Shown: positions 1 to 8,342 of the stretch, in pieces
Position numbering within the stretch: position 1 is the stretch's first letter
Layout: each line of letters opens with the position of its first letter
Assembly (NCBI GenBank): GCA_963780715.1
Contig: CAWADK010000015.1
Location: forward strand, 186,001 to 250,000
Reading direction: 5' to 3'
Source of the DNA: JALORV01 sp963780715
GTDB lineage: Bacteria; Pseudomonadota; Gammaproteobacteria; Burkholderiales; Burkholderiaceae_F
Length of the DNA: 64,000 nt
The notes under the pieces: generated by a model
The model's database searches: none
What the model was told of the DNA's origin: nothing
What the model saw: the letters and a program-made list of their open reading frames with translations, nothing else
Program-made: the position numbers and the translations under genes

Positions 1-35
1 ATCAGACAGGAACGATGCATGAACGATTCGGGTAC

Positions 36-62
36 ATTATAGGCACACGTTGCGCCGCACAA
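36..62 (-). promoter_or_regulatory. Putative promoter reading leftward out of the window
   Basis: The minus strand carries a perfect TATAAT (36-41) with TTGTGC (57-62) 15 bases upstream. Spacing is short and the -35 is only partly consensus. It would drive a gene lying left of the window, divergent from alaC. No alaC promoter was recognised with confidence. Confidence 0.35.
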
Positions 63-143
63 GCGAGTGCCGCGAGTCGATAAATCGCAACAGCGACCGC
101 AGTTTGCGGCGACTTTGCAACACATTTTCTGAGGTCCGGGGAG

Positions 144-1370
144 ATGGTCGAGTTTCCGCGCATCAAGCGCCTGCCCCCATATGTCTTCAACATCACCGGT
201 GAGTTGAAGATGGCCGCGCGTCGTCGCGGCGAAGACATCATTGATATGAGCATGGGCAATCCAGACGGGCCCACGCCGAAGCACATCGTCGACAAGCTGG
301 TCGAGGCGGCGCAGCGTCAGGACACCCACGGCTATTCGGTCTCGAAGGGCATTCCCCGCCTGCGCCGCGCGATCACGAACTGGTACCAGACCCGCTACGG
401 CGTCGAGTTCGATCCCGACTCCGAGGCGATCGTCACGATCGGCTCCAAGGAGGGGCTGGCGCACCTGATGCTCGCCACGCTCGATCGCGGCGATACGGTG
501 CTGGTGCCGAACCCGAGCTACCCGATCCACATCTACGGCGCGATCATCGCCGGTGCCGACATTCGATCGGTACGGATGGACGGCGGCGTCGACTTCTTCG
601 CCGAACTCGAGCGCGCAATCCGCGAGACTCTGCCGAAGCCGAAGATGATGATCCTCGGCTTCCCGAGCAACCCGACGGCGCAGTGCGTCGACCTCGAGTT
701 TTTCCACCGGGTGATCGACCTCGCGCGCCAGCACGGCATCTACGTCGTGCACGACCTCGCCTACGCGGATATCACCTTCGACGCACACTTTCCGAACCAC
801 AGGGCGCCTTCGATCATGCAGGTCCCGGGCGCGCGCGATGTCGCGGTCGAGTTCTTCACGATGAGCAAGAGCTACAACATGGCCGGCTGGCGCATCGGCT
901 ACATGGTCGGCAACAAGGACCTGGTGTCGGCGCTCGCGCGCATCAAGAGCTACCACGACTACGGCACCTTTACGCCGATCCAGGTCGCATCGATTGCGGC
1001 GCTCGAAGGCCCGCAGGAGTGCGTGGAGGAGATCCGGGCGGAGTACCAGCGTCGGCGCGACGTGCTGGTGCGTGGACTGCACGAGGCCGGCTGGATGGTC
1101 GATATTCCCAAGGCGTCCATGTACATCTGGGCGGCGATTCCCGAACCGTATCGCGCCATGGGTTCGCTCGAATTCGCCAAGAAAGTGCTGGCCGATGCCA
1201 AGGTCGCGGTCTCGCCCGGCATCGGTTTCGGTGACTACGGCGACTCACATGTTCGATTCGCGCTGATCGAAAACGAGCATCGCATCCGGCAGGCGCTGCG
1301 CGGCATCAAGGACATGTTCCGCAAGGACGGACTGCTCGCTCCGCGTTCTCCCGAGAAGGCCGCGGCCTGA
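144..1370 (+). CDS. alaC: Glutamate-pyruvate (alanine) aminotransferase, AlaC family
   Basis: PLP-dependent class I/II aminotransferase of 408 residues that interconverts pyruvate plus glutamate with alanine plus 2-oxoglutarate in the cytoplasm. Seen in the sequence: the N-terminal block IKRLPPYVF, the substrate-loop stretch SMGNPDGPTP (about 35-45), the SNPT element (about residue 175), and the PLP-lysine block SKSYNMAGWRIGY (about 239-251), whose lysine forms the Schiff base. The ATG is preceded by GAGG/GGGGAG. It lies 41 bases upstream of hom and in the same direction, so co-transcription with hom and thrC is likely; AlaC-hom-thrC is a common betaproteobacterial order. A more general amino acid aminotransferase is the alternative, but the conserved N-terminus favours AlaC. 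Confidence 0.9.
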   Translation: MVEFPRIKRLPPYVFNITGELKMAARRRGEDIIDMSMGNPDGPTPKHIVDKLVEAAQRQDTHGYSVSKGIPRLRRAITNWYQTRYGVEFDPDSEAIVTIGSKEGLAHLMLATLDRGDTVLVPNPSYPIHIYGAIIAGADIRSVRMDGGVDFFAELERAIRETLPKPKMMILGFPSNPTAQCVDLEFFHRVIDLARQHGIYVVHDLAYADITFDAHFPNHRAPSIMQVPGARDVAVEFFTMSKSYNMAGWRIGYMVGNKDLVSALARIKSYHDYGTFTPIQVASIAALEGPQECVEEIRAEYQRRRDVLVRGLHEAGWMVDIPKASMYIWAAIPEPYRAMGSLEFAKKVLADAKVAVSPGIGFGDYGDSHVRFALIENEHRIRQALRGIKDMFRKDGLLAPRSPEKAAA

Positions 1371-1411
1371 TCAACCCTTGACACGGCGGCCGCGACGGGC
1401 GCCGGGACCTG

Positions 1412-2728
1412 ATGACGATGAACCCGATCAGAGTCGGCTTGCTCGGGCTGGGCACCGTGGGACGCGGCACCTTCAACGTGCTGCGCCGTAATCAGCACGA
1501 GATCATGCGGCGCGCCGGCCGCGGAATCGAGATCGCGACGGTGGCGGTACGCGACGCGGCCAAGGCGCGCGCCGTCGTCGGCAAGGACCTGCCGGTGACG
1601 ACCGAACCGCTCGACGTCGTGCGGCATCCGGATATCGATATCGTCGTCGAGCTGATCGGTGGCTACGAACCGGCGCGGTCGCTGGTGCTGGAGGCCATTG
1701 CACGCGGCAAGCATGTCGTGACTGCAAACAAGGCGATGCTGGCGCGTCATGGCAACGAGATCTTCGAAGCCGCGAGCGCGCAAGGGGTCATGGTGGCGTT
1801 CGAGGGCGCGGTGGCCGGTGGCGTGCCGATCATCAAGGCACTGCGCGAAGGCCTGACTGCCAACCGCATCGAATGGCTGGCGGGCATCATCAACGGGACC
1901 AGCAACTTCATCCTGTCGGAGATGCGGTCGAAGGGACTGTCCTTCGCCGCGGTGCTCGCCGAGGCGCAGCGGCTGGGCTACGCGGAGGCCGATCCCACGT
2001 TCGACATCGAGGGCATCGATGCCGCGCACAAGCTCACGATTTTGGCGGCGATCGCCTTCGGCGTGCCGATCAACGTCGAGGCCGCCTACACCGAGGGCAT
2101 CGCCCAGCTCTCGGCAACGGACATCAAGTACGCCGAGCAGCTTGGCTATCGGATCAAGCTGCTGGGCATTGCCAAGCGCACCTCCAAAGGCATCGAACTG
2201 CGCGTGCATCCGACGCTGGTACCGATGCAGCGCCTCATTGCGAGTGTCGAAGGGGCGATGAACGCCGTGCTGGTCAAGGGTGATGCCGTCGGCACGACGA
2301 TGTACTACGGCCCTGGAGCGGGCGCCGAACCGACCGCCTCGGCGGTCATCGCCGATCTCGTCGACGTCACGCGCATGCACACCGCCGACCCGGAGAACCA
2401 CGTGCCGCACCTGGCGTTCCAGCCCGACGCGATGGCCGCGGTGCCGTGGCTGACGATCGAGGAGTGCGTCACGTCGTACTACTTCCGCATGCGTGTGGCG
2501 GACCAGCCCGGCGTGCTGGCCGACATCACGCGCATCCTGGCCGACGGTCGCATCTCGATCGACGCGCTGTTCCAGCGCGAGCCATCGGAAGGGGAGAACC
2601 AGACCGACATCATCATGCTGACGCACGACGCGGTCGAGCGCGAAGTCAATGCCGCGATTCGTCGCATCGAGGCGTTGTCGACGGTGCTGGCACCCGTGAT
2701 CCGGATTCGTCAGGAAGAGCTGCTGTAG
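1412..2728 (+). CDS. hom: Homoserine dehydrogenase
   Basis: NAD(P)-dependent reduction of aspartate semialdehyde to homoserine, the branch point to threonine and methionine. The 438 residues show the dinucleotide-binding motif GLLGLGTVGRGT near the N-terminus, the VTANKAML block (about 105), the AGIINGTSNFILSEM substrate block (about residues 157-171) and a C-terminal ACT domain (about 350-430, RVADQPGVLADITRIL) typical of threonine feedback. This is the monofunctional form without a fused aspartokinase. An alternative ATG lies two codons in, at 1418, where most homologues start. The TAG stop overlaps a GTG start of thrC by one base (TAGTG), so the two are translationally coupled. Confidence 0.96.
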   Translation: MTMNPIRVGLLGLGTVGRGTFNVLRRNQHEIMRRAGRGIEIATVAVRDAAKARAVVGKDLPVTTEPLDVVRHPDIDIVVELIGGYEPARSLVLEAIARGKHVVTANKAMLARHGNEIFEAASAQGVMVAFEGAVAGGVPIIKALREGLTANRIEWLAGIINGTSNFILSEMRSKGLSFAAVLAEAQRLGYAEADPTFDIEGIDAAHKLTILAAIAFGVPINVEAAYTEGIAQLSATDIKYAEQLGYRIKLLGIAKRTSKGIELRVHPTLVPMQRLIASVEGAMNAVLVKGDAVGTTMYYGPGAGAEPTASAVIADLVDVTRMHTADPENHVPHLAFQPDAMAAVPWLTIEECVTSYYFRMRVADQPGVLADITRILADGRISIDALFQREPSEGENQTDIIMLTHDAVEREVNAAIRRIEALSTVLAPVIRIRQEELL

Positions 2729-4170
2729 TGCCAGCGGAAATGCGCTACGTGTCGACGCGTGGGCGCGCCCCGGAGCGGGGCTTTGCCGACATCCTGCTGT
2801 CGGGCCTGGCGGACGATGGCGGGCTGTATGTGCCGGCCTACTATCCCCAGGTAGCGCGCGCGGAACTGGAGTCCTGGCGTGCGCTGTCGTACGCGGAACT
2901 CGCGACCGAGATCATCGCCAAGTTCGCGACCGACCTTCCGCGCGAGGTGCTGGCGCGGCTTTGCCATGCGACCTACAGCGCCAGTGTCTACGGGAACGGG
3001 CGCGCGGACAGCCGTATCGAGGACATCGCGCCGCTGCGCTGGCTCGAGCCGGGACTCGGGCTGCTCGAGCTGTCGAACGGTCCGACGCTGGCCTTCAAGG
3101 ATATGGCGATGCAGCTGCTCGGCGGACTGTTCGAGCATGTGCTCGGCGAGCGGGGCGGTGAACTCAATATCCTCGGGGCCACGTCAGGCGATACCGGATC
3201 TGCCGCCGAGTACGCCATGCGCGGACGGCCCGGCATCCGCGTCTTCATGCTGTCACCCCAGGGCAGGATGAGCGCCTTCCAGCGGGCGCAGATGTATTCC
3301 CTGCAGGACGTGAACGTCTTCAATCTCGCCGTCGCTGGCACTTTCGACGACTGCCAGGACGTGGTCAAGGCAGTCTCGGGCGATCTCGCCTTCAAGTCCA
3401 GGTGGCATATCGGCAGCGTCAACTCGATCAACTGGGGCCGCATCGTTGCGCAGATCGTCTATTACTTCCGCGGGTATCTGGCGGCCACGCACGGTGCTGG
3501 CGAGCGCGTTTCGTTTGCCGTGCCTTCGGGCAACTTCGGCAACATCCTCTCCGGCTGGATCGCGCGCAAAATGGGACTTCCGATCGACAAGCTGGTGCTG
3601 GCAACCAACGAGAACGACGTACTGGACGAGTTCTTCCGCACCGGCCGCTACCGTGTGCGCAGCGGTTCCGAGACGCACGCGACCAGCAGCCCATCGATGG
3701 ACATCAGCAAGGCATCCAATTTCGAACGATTCATGTTCGATATGGTCGGGCGCGATCCGGAAGCCATACGCGAACTGTGGTGGGAGGTCGATACGCGGGG
3801 CCAGTTCCACCTCGTCGGCACGCCGTTTTTAGCGGCAGTCCATGCCAGCGGTATGGTGTCCGGCCGCAGCAACCACATCGATCGCCTGCGCACGATCCGC
3901 AGCGTCGAGCAGCGCTACGGGATCTTGATCGATCCGCACACCGCCGATGGCCTGAAGGTGGCGCTCGAACAGCACGATGCCGCGGTGCCGATGGTCTGTC
4001 TGGAGACTGCGCTGCCTGCCAAGTTCGCAGAGACGATCGTCGAAGCGACCGGGCGCGCGCCGGATCGACCGCCGGCGTACGCCGACCTCGAGTCGCGGCG
4101 GCAACGTTTCGACTCGATCGGTGCCGATGCACAGCAGGTCAAGGACTACATCGCGGCGCACGCGACGTGA
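2728..4170 (+). CDS. thrC: Threonine synthase
   Basis: PLP enzyme converting O-phosphohomoserine to threonine. The N-terminus (STRGRAPERGFADILLSGL), the LAFKDMAMQLLG block with the PLP lysine, GATSGDTGSAAEYA and VPSGNFGN are all diagnostic of the long ThrC type. Start choice: GTG at 2728 sits 8 bases after AGGAAGAG and overlaps the hom stop, giving 480 residues. Family proteins usually begin at the ATG at 2740 (MRYVSTRG), which would remove only four residues, so either is possible. Last gene of the threonine unit; mobB begins 66 bases downstream. Confidence 0.95.
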   Translation: MPAEMRYVSTRGRAPERGFADILLSGLADDGGLYVPAYYPQVARAELESWRALSYAELATEIIAKFATDLPREVLARLCHATYSASVYGNGRADSRIEDIAPLRWLEPGLGLLELSNGPTLAFKDMAMQLLGGLFEHVLGERGGELNILGATSGDTGSAAEYAMRGRPGIRVFMLSPQGRMSAFQRAQMYSLQDVNVFNLAVAGTFDDCQDVVKAVSGDLAFKSRWHIGSVNSINWGRIVAQIVYYFRGYLAATHGAGERVSFAVPSGNFGNILSGWIARKMGLPIDKLVLATNENDVLDEFFRTGRYRVRSGSETHATSSPSMDISKASNFERFMFDMVGRDPEAIRELWWEVDTRGQFHLVGTPFLAAVHASGMVSGRSNHIDRLRTIRSVEQRYGILIDPHTADGLKVALEQHDAAVPMVCLETALPAKFAETIVEATGRAPDRPPAYADLESRRQRFDSIGADAQQVKDYIAAHAT

Positions 4171-4236
4171 GCCGCGGCCGGTGCGCCATGCACGCGGCTG
4201 CCAGCGTGGCCAAGGCCCTGCAATAGACTGCTCCGG

Positions 4237-4737
4237 ATGAAGGCGATCGGCTTTATCGGCTATTCCAACAGCGGCAAGACGACGCTGATCGAGCGCGTGA
4301 TTCCACTGTTCCGCGAACGGGGACTCGCCGTATCGGCGATCAAGAACGCCCACCACGGTTTCGACATGGATCGTCCGGGCAAGGACTCCTTCCGCTATCG
4401 GCAGGCCGGTGCGGGGCAGGTGCTGATCGCGACCGGATTGCGCTGGGCTCTGCTGACCGAGACGGCGCAGCGCCCATCGACGCTCGATGAACTGCTGGCG
4501 CAGCTTGCGCCGTGTGACCTCGTCATCGTCGAGGGGTTCAAGAGTGAAGGGCACATGCCGCGCATCGAAGTCCGGCGCCAGGGGATCCAGGAGCCACCGC
4601 TGTACCCGCACGACAGCAACGTCATCGCGATCGCCACCGATCACGGGATCAATGCCCCGCTGCCCATACTCGACATCAATGCGCCGGCTAAGATCGCAGA
4701 CTTCATAGCGGCTCATCTGGGGCTTGCCCGATGCTGA
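4237..4737 (+). CDS. mobB: Molybdopterin-guanine dinucleotide biosynthesis adaptor MobB
   Basis: Small GTP-binding protein (166 residues) that assists MobA in adding GMP to molybdopterin. A P-loop, GYSNSGKTT, begins at residue 8; the following segments AIKNAHHGFDMDRPGKDS and QVLIATGLRWAL are characteristic of MobB, as is VEGFKSEGHMPRIEV. It overlaps moeA by 7 bases. No mobA is visible here. Together with moeA, moaD and moaE it forms a late molybdenum-cofactor cluster. Confidence 0.93.
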   Translation: MKAIGFIGYSNSGKTTLIERVIPLFRERGLAVSAIKNAHHGFDMDRPGKDSFRYRQAGAGQVLIATGLRWALLTETAQRPSTLDELLAQLAPCDLVIVEGFKSEGHMPRIEVRRQGIQEPPLYPHDSNVIAIATDHGINAPLPILDINAPAKIADFIAAHLGLARC

Positions 4738-5921
4738 CGGTCGAAGAAGCGCTGGCGCGCGTCCTGGAACGGGCCGATCCGGTCGACGTCGAGGTCGTGC
4801 CGACGCTTGAAGCGGACGGTCGCGTACTGGCAACGGACGTCGTATCCACACTCGATGTTCCGCCGCTCGACAACTCGCAGATGGATGGCTACGCGGTTCG
4901 CAGCGTGGACGTTCCCGCTGGCGGGACGACGCTGCGTGTCAGCCAGCGCATCGCCGCCGGACATGTCGGCGCAGCGCTCGAGCCGGGCACCGCGGCGCGG
5001 ATCTTCACGGGCGCTCCGGTCCCGGCCGGTGCGGACGCCATCGTCATGCAGGAAGCGTGCGTGGCTGAAGGCGGCCGCGTGACTTTCAATGAGGTCCCGC
5101 AGCGCGGGGCCTGGATCCGAAAGGCCGGCCTCGACATCGCGGCCGGCGACACCGTGGTCGCTGCGGGATGGCGCCTGCGTCCGCAGGATCTCGGTCTCAT
5201 CGCCTCGATCGGGCTGGCTCGGGTCACGGTCTTCCGCCGACTCCGGGTCGCCGTGTTCTTCACGGGCGATGAGCTGGCCATGCCAGGCGACCCGTTGCCG
5301 CCCGGACGCATCTACAACTCAAACCGGTTCGTCCTGCGTGCGCTGCTGCAGCGCCTGGGGTGCGAGGTCGTGGATCTCGGCATCGTCCCGGATGACCGCA
5401 GCAGCACGCGGGCTGCGTTCGTCGAGGCCGCCCGGCGCGCCGACCTCATCGTGACCTCGGGCGGTGTTTCGGTCGGTGAGGAAGACCACGTGAAGCCGGC
5501 GGTCGAGGCCGAGGGCGCGCTGGATCTCTGGCAGATTGCAATGAAGCCCGGCAAGCCGCTCGCGTTCGGTCACGTGCACAGCGTTCCGTTCATCGGACTG
5601 CCGGGCAACCCGGTGTCCAGTTTCGTGACCTTCCTGCTGTTCGTACGTCCGTTCGTCCTGCGCCGACAAGGTGTCCGCGCGTTGCCCTCCCCGGGGATCG
5701 AGTTGCGCGCCGACTTCGACTGGCCGCGGCCGGACAAGCGTCGCGAGTTCCTGCGCGTGCGTCGTAACGCACACAACGGCGTCGAGCTCTTCCCGACTCA
5801 GAACTCCGCCGTTCTCACTTCCGCGGCATGGGCGGACGGACTGGTCGATCATCCGGCCGGAGCGACGATCGCGCGCGGCGACCCGGTGCGCTATCTGCCG
5901 TTCGCGGAGTTGATCACATGA
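4731..5921 (+). CDS. moeA: Molybdopterin molybdotransferase MoeA
   Basis: Inserts molybdate into adenylylated molybdopterin. The 396 residues carry the MoeA hallmarks: VPPLDNSQMDGYAVR (about 42-56), the MPT-binding-like domain with GDEL and IYNSNRF (about 180-205), VTSGGVSVGEEDHVK (about 240-255), and KPGKPLAFG followed by GLPGNPVSS (about 270-295). Length is normal. It starts inside the end of mobB and ends 13 bases before moaD, so it lies inside an operon. No fused MogA domain is present. Confidence 0.96.
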   Translation: MLTVEEALARVLERADPVDVEVVPTLEADGRVLATDVVSTLDVPPLDNSQMDGYAVRSVDVPAGGTTLRVSQRIAAGHVGAALEPGTAARIFTGAPVPAGADAIVMQEACVAEGGRVTFNEVPQRGAWIRKAGLDIAAGDTVVAAGWRLRPQDLGLIASIGLARVTVFRRLRVAVFFTGDELAMPGDPLPPGRIYNSNRFVLRALLQRLGCEVVDLGIVPDDRSSTRAAFVEAARRADLIVTSGGVSVGEEDHVKPAVEAEGALDLWQIAMKPGKPLAFGHVHSVPFIGLPGNPVSSFVTFLLFVRPFVLRRQGVRALPSPGIELRADFDWPRPDKRREFLRVRRNAHNGVELFPTQNSAVLTSAAWADGLVDHPAGATIARGDPVRYLPFAELIT

Positions 5922-5934
5922 GGCCCAGGCCGCG

Positions 5935-6192
5935 ATGAAGGTGACCGTTCTCTACTTTGCAGCGCTGCGCGAGCGCGTCGGCCGGGCGCGCGAAGAGTGT
6001 GAACTGCCCTCCGGCGTCGAGACGGTCGACGCATTGCGCGCATGGCTCGTCACGCGTGGTGAACCCTGGGCCGGTGCCTTCGCGGCGACGCGGCACGTGC
6101 GTGCGGCGGTCGACCAGGCGATGGCGCGCGGCGATGTCCGGCTGCGCGACGAGGCCGAGGTTGCGTTCTTTCCTCCGGTCACGGGAGGCTGA
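5935..6192 (+). CDS. moaD: Molybdopterin synthase sulfur-carrier subunit MoaD
   Basis: Ubiquitin-fold sulfur carrier of 85 residues that supplies the dithiolene sulfur in molybdopterin synthase together with MoaE. The N-terminus (MKVTVLYFAALRERVG) and the terminal FFPPVTGG, ending in the Gly-Gly that is thiocarboxylated, are seen directly. The short length and the position between moeA and moaE fit. Ubiquitin-fold ThiS is excluded by the neighbours and by the PPV(T/S)GG tail. Confidence 0.95.
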   Translation: MKVTVLYFAALRERVGRAREECELPSGVETVDALRAWLVTRGEPWAGAFAATRHVRAAVDQAMARGDVRLRDEAEVAFFPPVTGG

Positions 6193-6273
6193 GATGGGTT
6201 GCGCCGCCGCCGGCTCTCCTCGTTGCATCTTCAAAGGACGCGCCGCCGCTCCGGGGCGCTCCGGCGGTGCCCG

Positions 6274-6738
6274 ATGATCCGCGTCCAGACCGACGCCTTC
6301 GACGTCAACGCCGAGATCGAGCGCCTGCGCGCGGCCAATCCGCGCATCGGGGCCATCGCCTGCTTCATCGGCGTCGTGCGCGACCTGAATGAAGGCGTCG
6401 CGGTCGGATCGATGACGCTCGAGCACTATCCCGGCATGACCGAGAAGGCGCTCGAAGGCATCGTCGAGCAGGCGCGCCGGCGGTGGGATCTCTACGATGT
6501 GCTGGTGATCCATCGGGTCGGGGAACTGCATCCGACGGATCCCATCGTCTTGGTGATCGCCACCAGCGCCCACCGCGGCGAGGCGTTCGCGGCCTGCGAG
6601 TTCGTCATGGACTACCTCAAGACCGACGCGCCGTTCTGGAAGAAAGAGGCGACGCCCGAGGGCGTGCGCTGGGTCGACGCCCGCGAAAGTGACGGTGCGG
6701 CACGTGCGCGCTGGGACATGGCGGAAGGGCAATCATGA
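6274..6738 (+). CDS. moaE: Molybdopterin synthase catalytic subunit MoaE
   Basis: Catalytic half of molybdopterin synthase (154 residues), converting cyclic pyranopterin monophosphate to molybdopterin. The start at 6274 (MIRVQTDAFD) is chosen because the sequence upstream in the same frame is arginine-rich and unlike any MoaE. Visible family blocks are IGAIACFIGVVRDLN, MTLEHYPGMTEKALE and the C-terminal KTDAPFWKKE, which contains the expected active-site lysines. About 80 bases separate it from moaD; the stop overlaps crcB by 4 bases. Confidence 0.94.
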   Translation: MIRVQTDAFDVNAEIERLRAANPRIGAIACFIGVVRDLNEGVAVGSMTLEHYPGMTEKALEGIVEQARRRWDLYDVLVIHRVGELHPTDPIVLVIATSAHRGEAFAACEFVMDYLKTDAPFWKKEATPEGVRWVDARESDGAARARWDMAEGQS

Positions 6739-7130
6739 CGCGTGACGGTCCGCTGGTCACGGTCCTCGCAGCCATCGCGGTCGGGGCGGTGCTGGGGGCC
6801 TGGCTGCGCTGGGCGCTCGCTTACTGGCTCAATCCGCGCCTGGTGCACCTGCCGTTGGGAACGCTGGTCGCAAATCTCGTGGGCGGCTACCTGATCGGTG
6901 TCGCGGTGGCGGTGTTCGCCGCCCACCCGGCGATTACGCCGGCCTGGCGCCTGGTGATCGTCACCGGCTTCCTCGGAGGATTGACCACCTTTTCCACCTT
7001 CTCGGCGGAAAGTGTCGCTTTGCTGCAGGGTGAGCAATGGCAGGCGGCAGCGGTCCATACGGTGTTGCACGTAGCGGGCTCGGTCCTGGCAACTCTGGCT
7101 GGAATCGCCACGGTGCGGTCTTTCGCCTGA
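6735..7130 (+). CDS. crcB: Fluoride channel CrcB/Fluc
   Basis: Small inner-membrane protein of 131 residues with four hydrophobic segments that forms dual-topology dimers exporting fluoride. The diagnostic stretches GTLVANLVGGYLIG (about 38-51) and GFLGGLTTFSTFSAE (about 78-92) are present. It is tacked onto the molybdenum-cofactor cluster with a 4-base overlap (ATGA) with moaE. I looked for a fluoride riboswitch ahead of it and there is no space for one. The last helix is standard and the length is normal. Confidence 0.93.
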   Translation: MTRDGPLVTVLAAIAVGAVLGAWLRWALAYWLNPRLVHLPLGTLVANLVGGYLIGVAVAVFAAHPAITPAWRLVIVTGFLGGLTTFSTFSAESVALLQGEQWQAAAVHTVLHVAGSVLATLAGIATVRSFA

Positions 7131-7158
7131 TCCAGGCGCCGTACACGACGCAAAGGAG

Positions 7159-7188
7159 TTGACCGAGGGCTTTGGCGCTGGCTATATT
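7159..7188 (+). promoter_or_regulatory. Putative sigma70 promoter of the first RND operon
   Basis: TTGACC (7159-7164), an 18-base spacer and TATATT (7183-7188). Both hexamers match the consensus at five of six positions. The likely transcription start falls inside the palindrome that follows and gives a leader of about 25 bases before the adaptor gene at 7220. Confidence 0.65.
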
Positions 7189-7202
7189 ACTGACCGGTTA
7201 GT
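7189..7202. promoter_or_regulatory. Palindromic operator candidate at the start of the RND operon
   Basis: ACTGACCGGTTAGT is a 14-base inverted repeat centred on ACCGGT with one mismatched pair. It follows the -10 hexamer immediately, where a TetR-type repressor would block transcription, as is usual for RND pump operons. No regulator gene lies adjacent, so the protein that binds it is unknown. Confidence 0.45.
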
Positions 7203-7219
7203 TATTTACTGGTTCTGCC

Positions 7220-8338
7220 ATGCGTTCGATCCTGTTTGCGGCGCTCTTCTTTGGGCTTGTGGCCTGCGGACGCCAGGTCACCCCCACCGAAGATATCCGT
7301 CCCGTCCGGACGCTGACGGTCGGCGTGCGTTCAACCAGTGCGATCGCCGAATTTTCCGGTGACGTGCGTCCGCGCGTCGAGACACGCGCCGGATTCCAGG
7401 TGCCTGGGCGGGTGACGCAGCGCCTCGTCGACGTCGGCCAGTCGGTGCGCGCGGGACAGCCGCTTGCGAGCCTCGACCCGCAGGACTATCGGCTGGCCGT
7501 GCAGGCGGCCGATGCGGGATTGAGTGCGGCTCAGGTCGATCGTGACCAACAGCGCGCCGACTACCGTCGTTTCGAGGAACTGCAGCGCAAAGGCTTCATC
7601 AGCCAGGCGGATCTCGACCGTCGCAAGGCGGCGCTCGACGCTGCCGAAGCCAGGTACCTGCAAGCCGAGGCCAACGCACGCACGAGCGGCAACCAGGCGG
7701 GATACGCGGTGCTGCGTGCACCGCACGACGCAATCGTCGTGGGTGTTGATGCGGAAGTCGGGCAGGTCGTCTCCGCCGGCCAGTCGGTGATCCGGCTGGC
7801 GCGCACCGGCGAGATGGAGGTCGCCATCGGCATTCCTGAACAACAGCTGACGATGCTGAAGAGTGCGCGCGACGTCAGCGTGCGCCTGTGGGCGGGAGGC
7901 GACGCTATCGAGGGTCGTGTGCGCGAAATCTCGCCGGCGGCCGATCCGGCGACGCGCACGTTCCCCGCACGGATCGCGCTGATCAATCCGCCCACGACCG
8001 TGGCCCTGGGCATGACGGCGACCGTGTCGTTTGCGACACCGATCGCCCAGCCGGTCATCGCGGTGCCGTTGCAGGCGCTGCTGGCCGAAGGCGGTGCAAC
8101 GCACGCGTGGGTGGTCGACCCCGCGAGCCACACGGTGCGTCGCACGCCGGTGCAGGTTGCCAATGTGGCAGGCAACGAGATCGTTGTCAGCCAGGGTCTC
8201 AAGGCGGGCGACATGATCGTGACGGCCGGCGTGCACCAGCTCAAGGACGGGCAGAAGGTGCGCCTGCTGAGCGAGGCGATGGAACTCTCGCCCGCGGGCC
8301 CGGCGACGCTGAGGCCCGACCTGCGCAAGAAGAGCTGA
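7220..8338 (+). CDS. RND efflux periplasmic adaptor (HlyD/MexA family lipoprotein)
   Basis: Membrane-fusion protein of 372 residues linking an inner-membrane RND pump to an outer-membrane channel. It has a short signal peptide with a lipobox ending at Cys16 (LVAC), a biotinyl-lipoyl-like half (FQVPGRVTQRLVDVGQSVRAGQPLASLDPQDY), an alpha-hairpin (about 80-150), the second lipoyl half (LRAPHDAIVVGV) and a beta-barrel with IGIPEQQL. The pump gene starts 4 bases downstream. No outer-membrane factor (TolC type) is encoded nearby, so the system must borrow one. Substrate cannot be deduced. Confidence 0.88.
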   Translation: MRSILFAALFFGLVACGRQVTPTEDIRPVRTLTVGVRSTSAIAEFSGDVRPRVETRAGFQVPGRVTQRLVDVGQSVRAGQPLASLDPQDYRLAVQAADAGLSAAQVDRDQQRADYRRFEELQRKGFISQADLDRRKAALDAAEARYLQAEANARTSGNQAGYAVLRAPHDAIVVGVDAEVGQVVSAGQSVIRLARTGEMEVAIGIPEQQLTMLKSARDVSVRLWAGGDAIEGRVREISPAADPATRTFPARIALINPPTTVALGMTATVSFATPIAQPVIAVPLQALLAEGGATHAWVVDPASHTVRRTPVQVANVAGNEIVVSQGLKAGDMIVTAGVHQLKDGQKVRLLSEAMELSPAGPATLRPDLRKKS

Positions 8339-8342
8339 TCCG

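Noticed and set aside
6274..7130. Fluoride riboswitch before crcB
   Set aside because: crcB overlaps moaE, and no pseudoknot-like leader can fit in this coding region.
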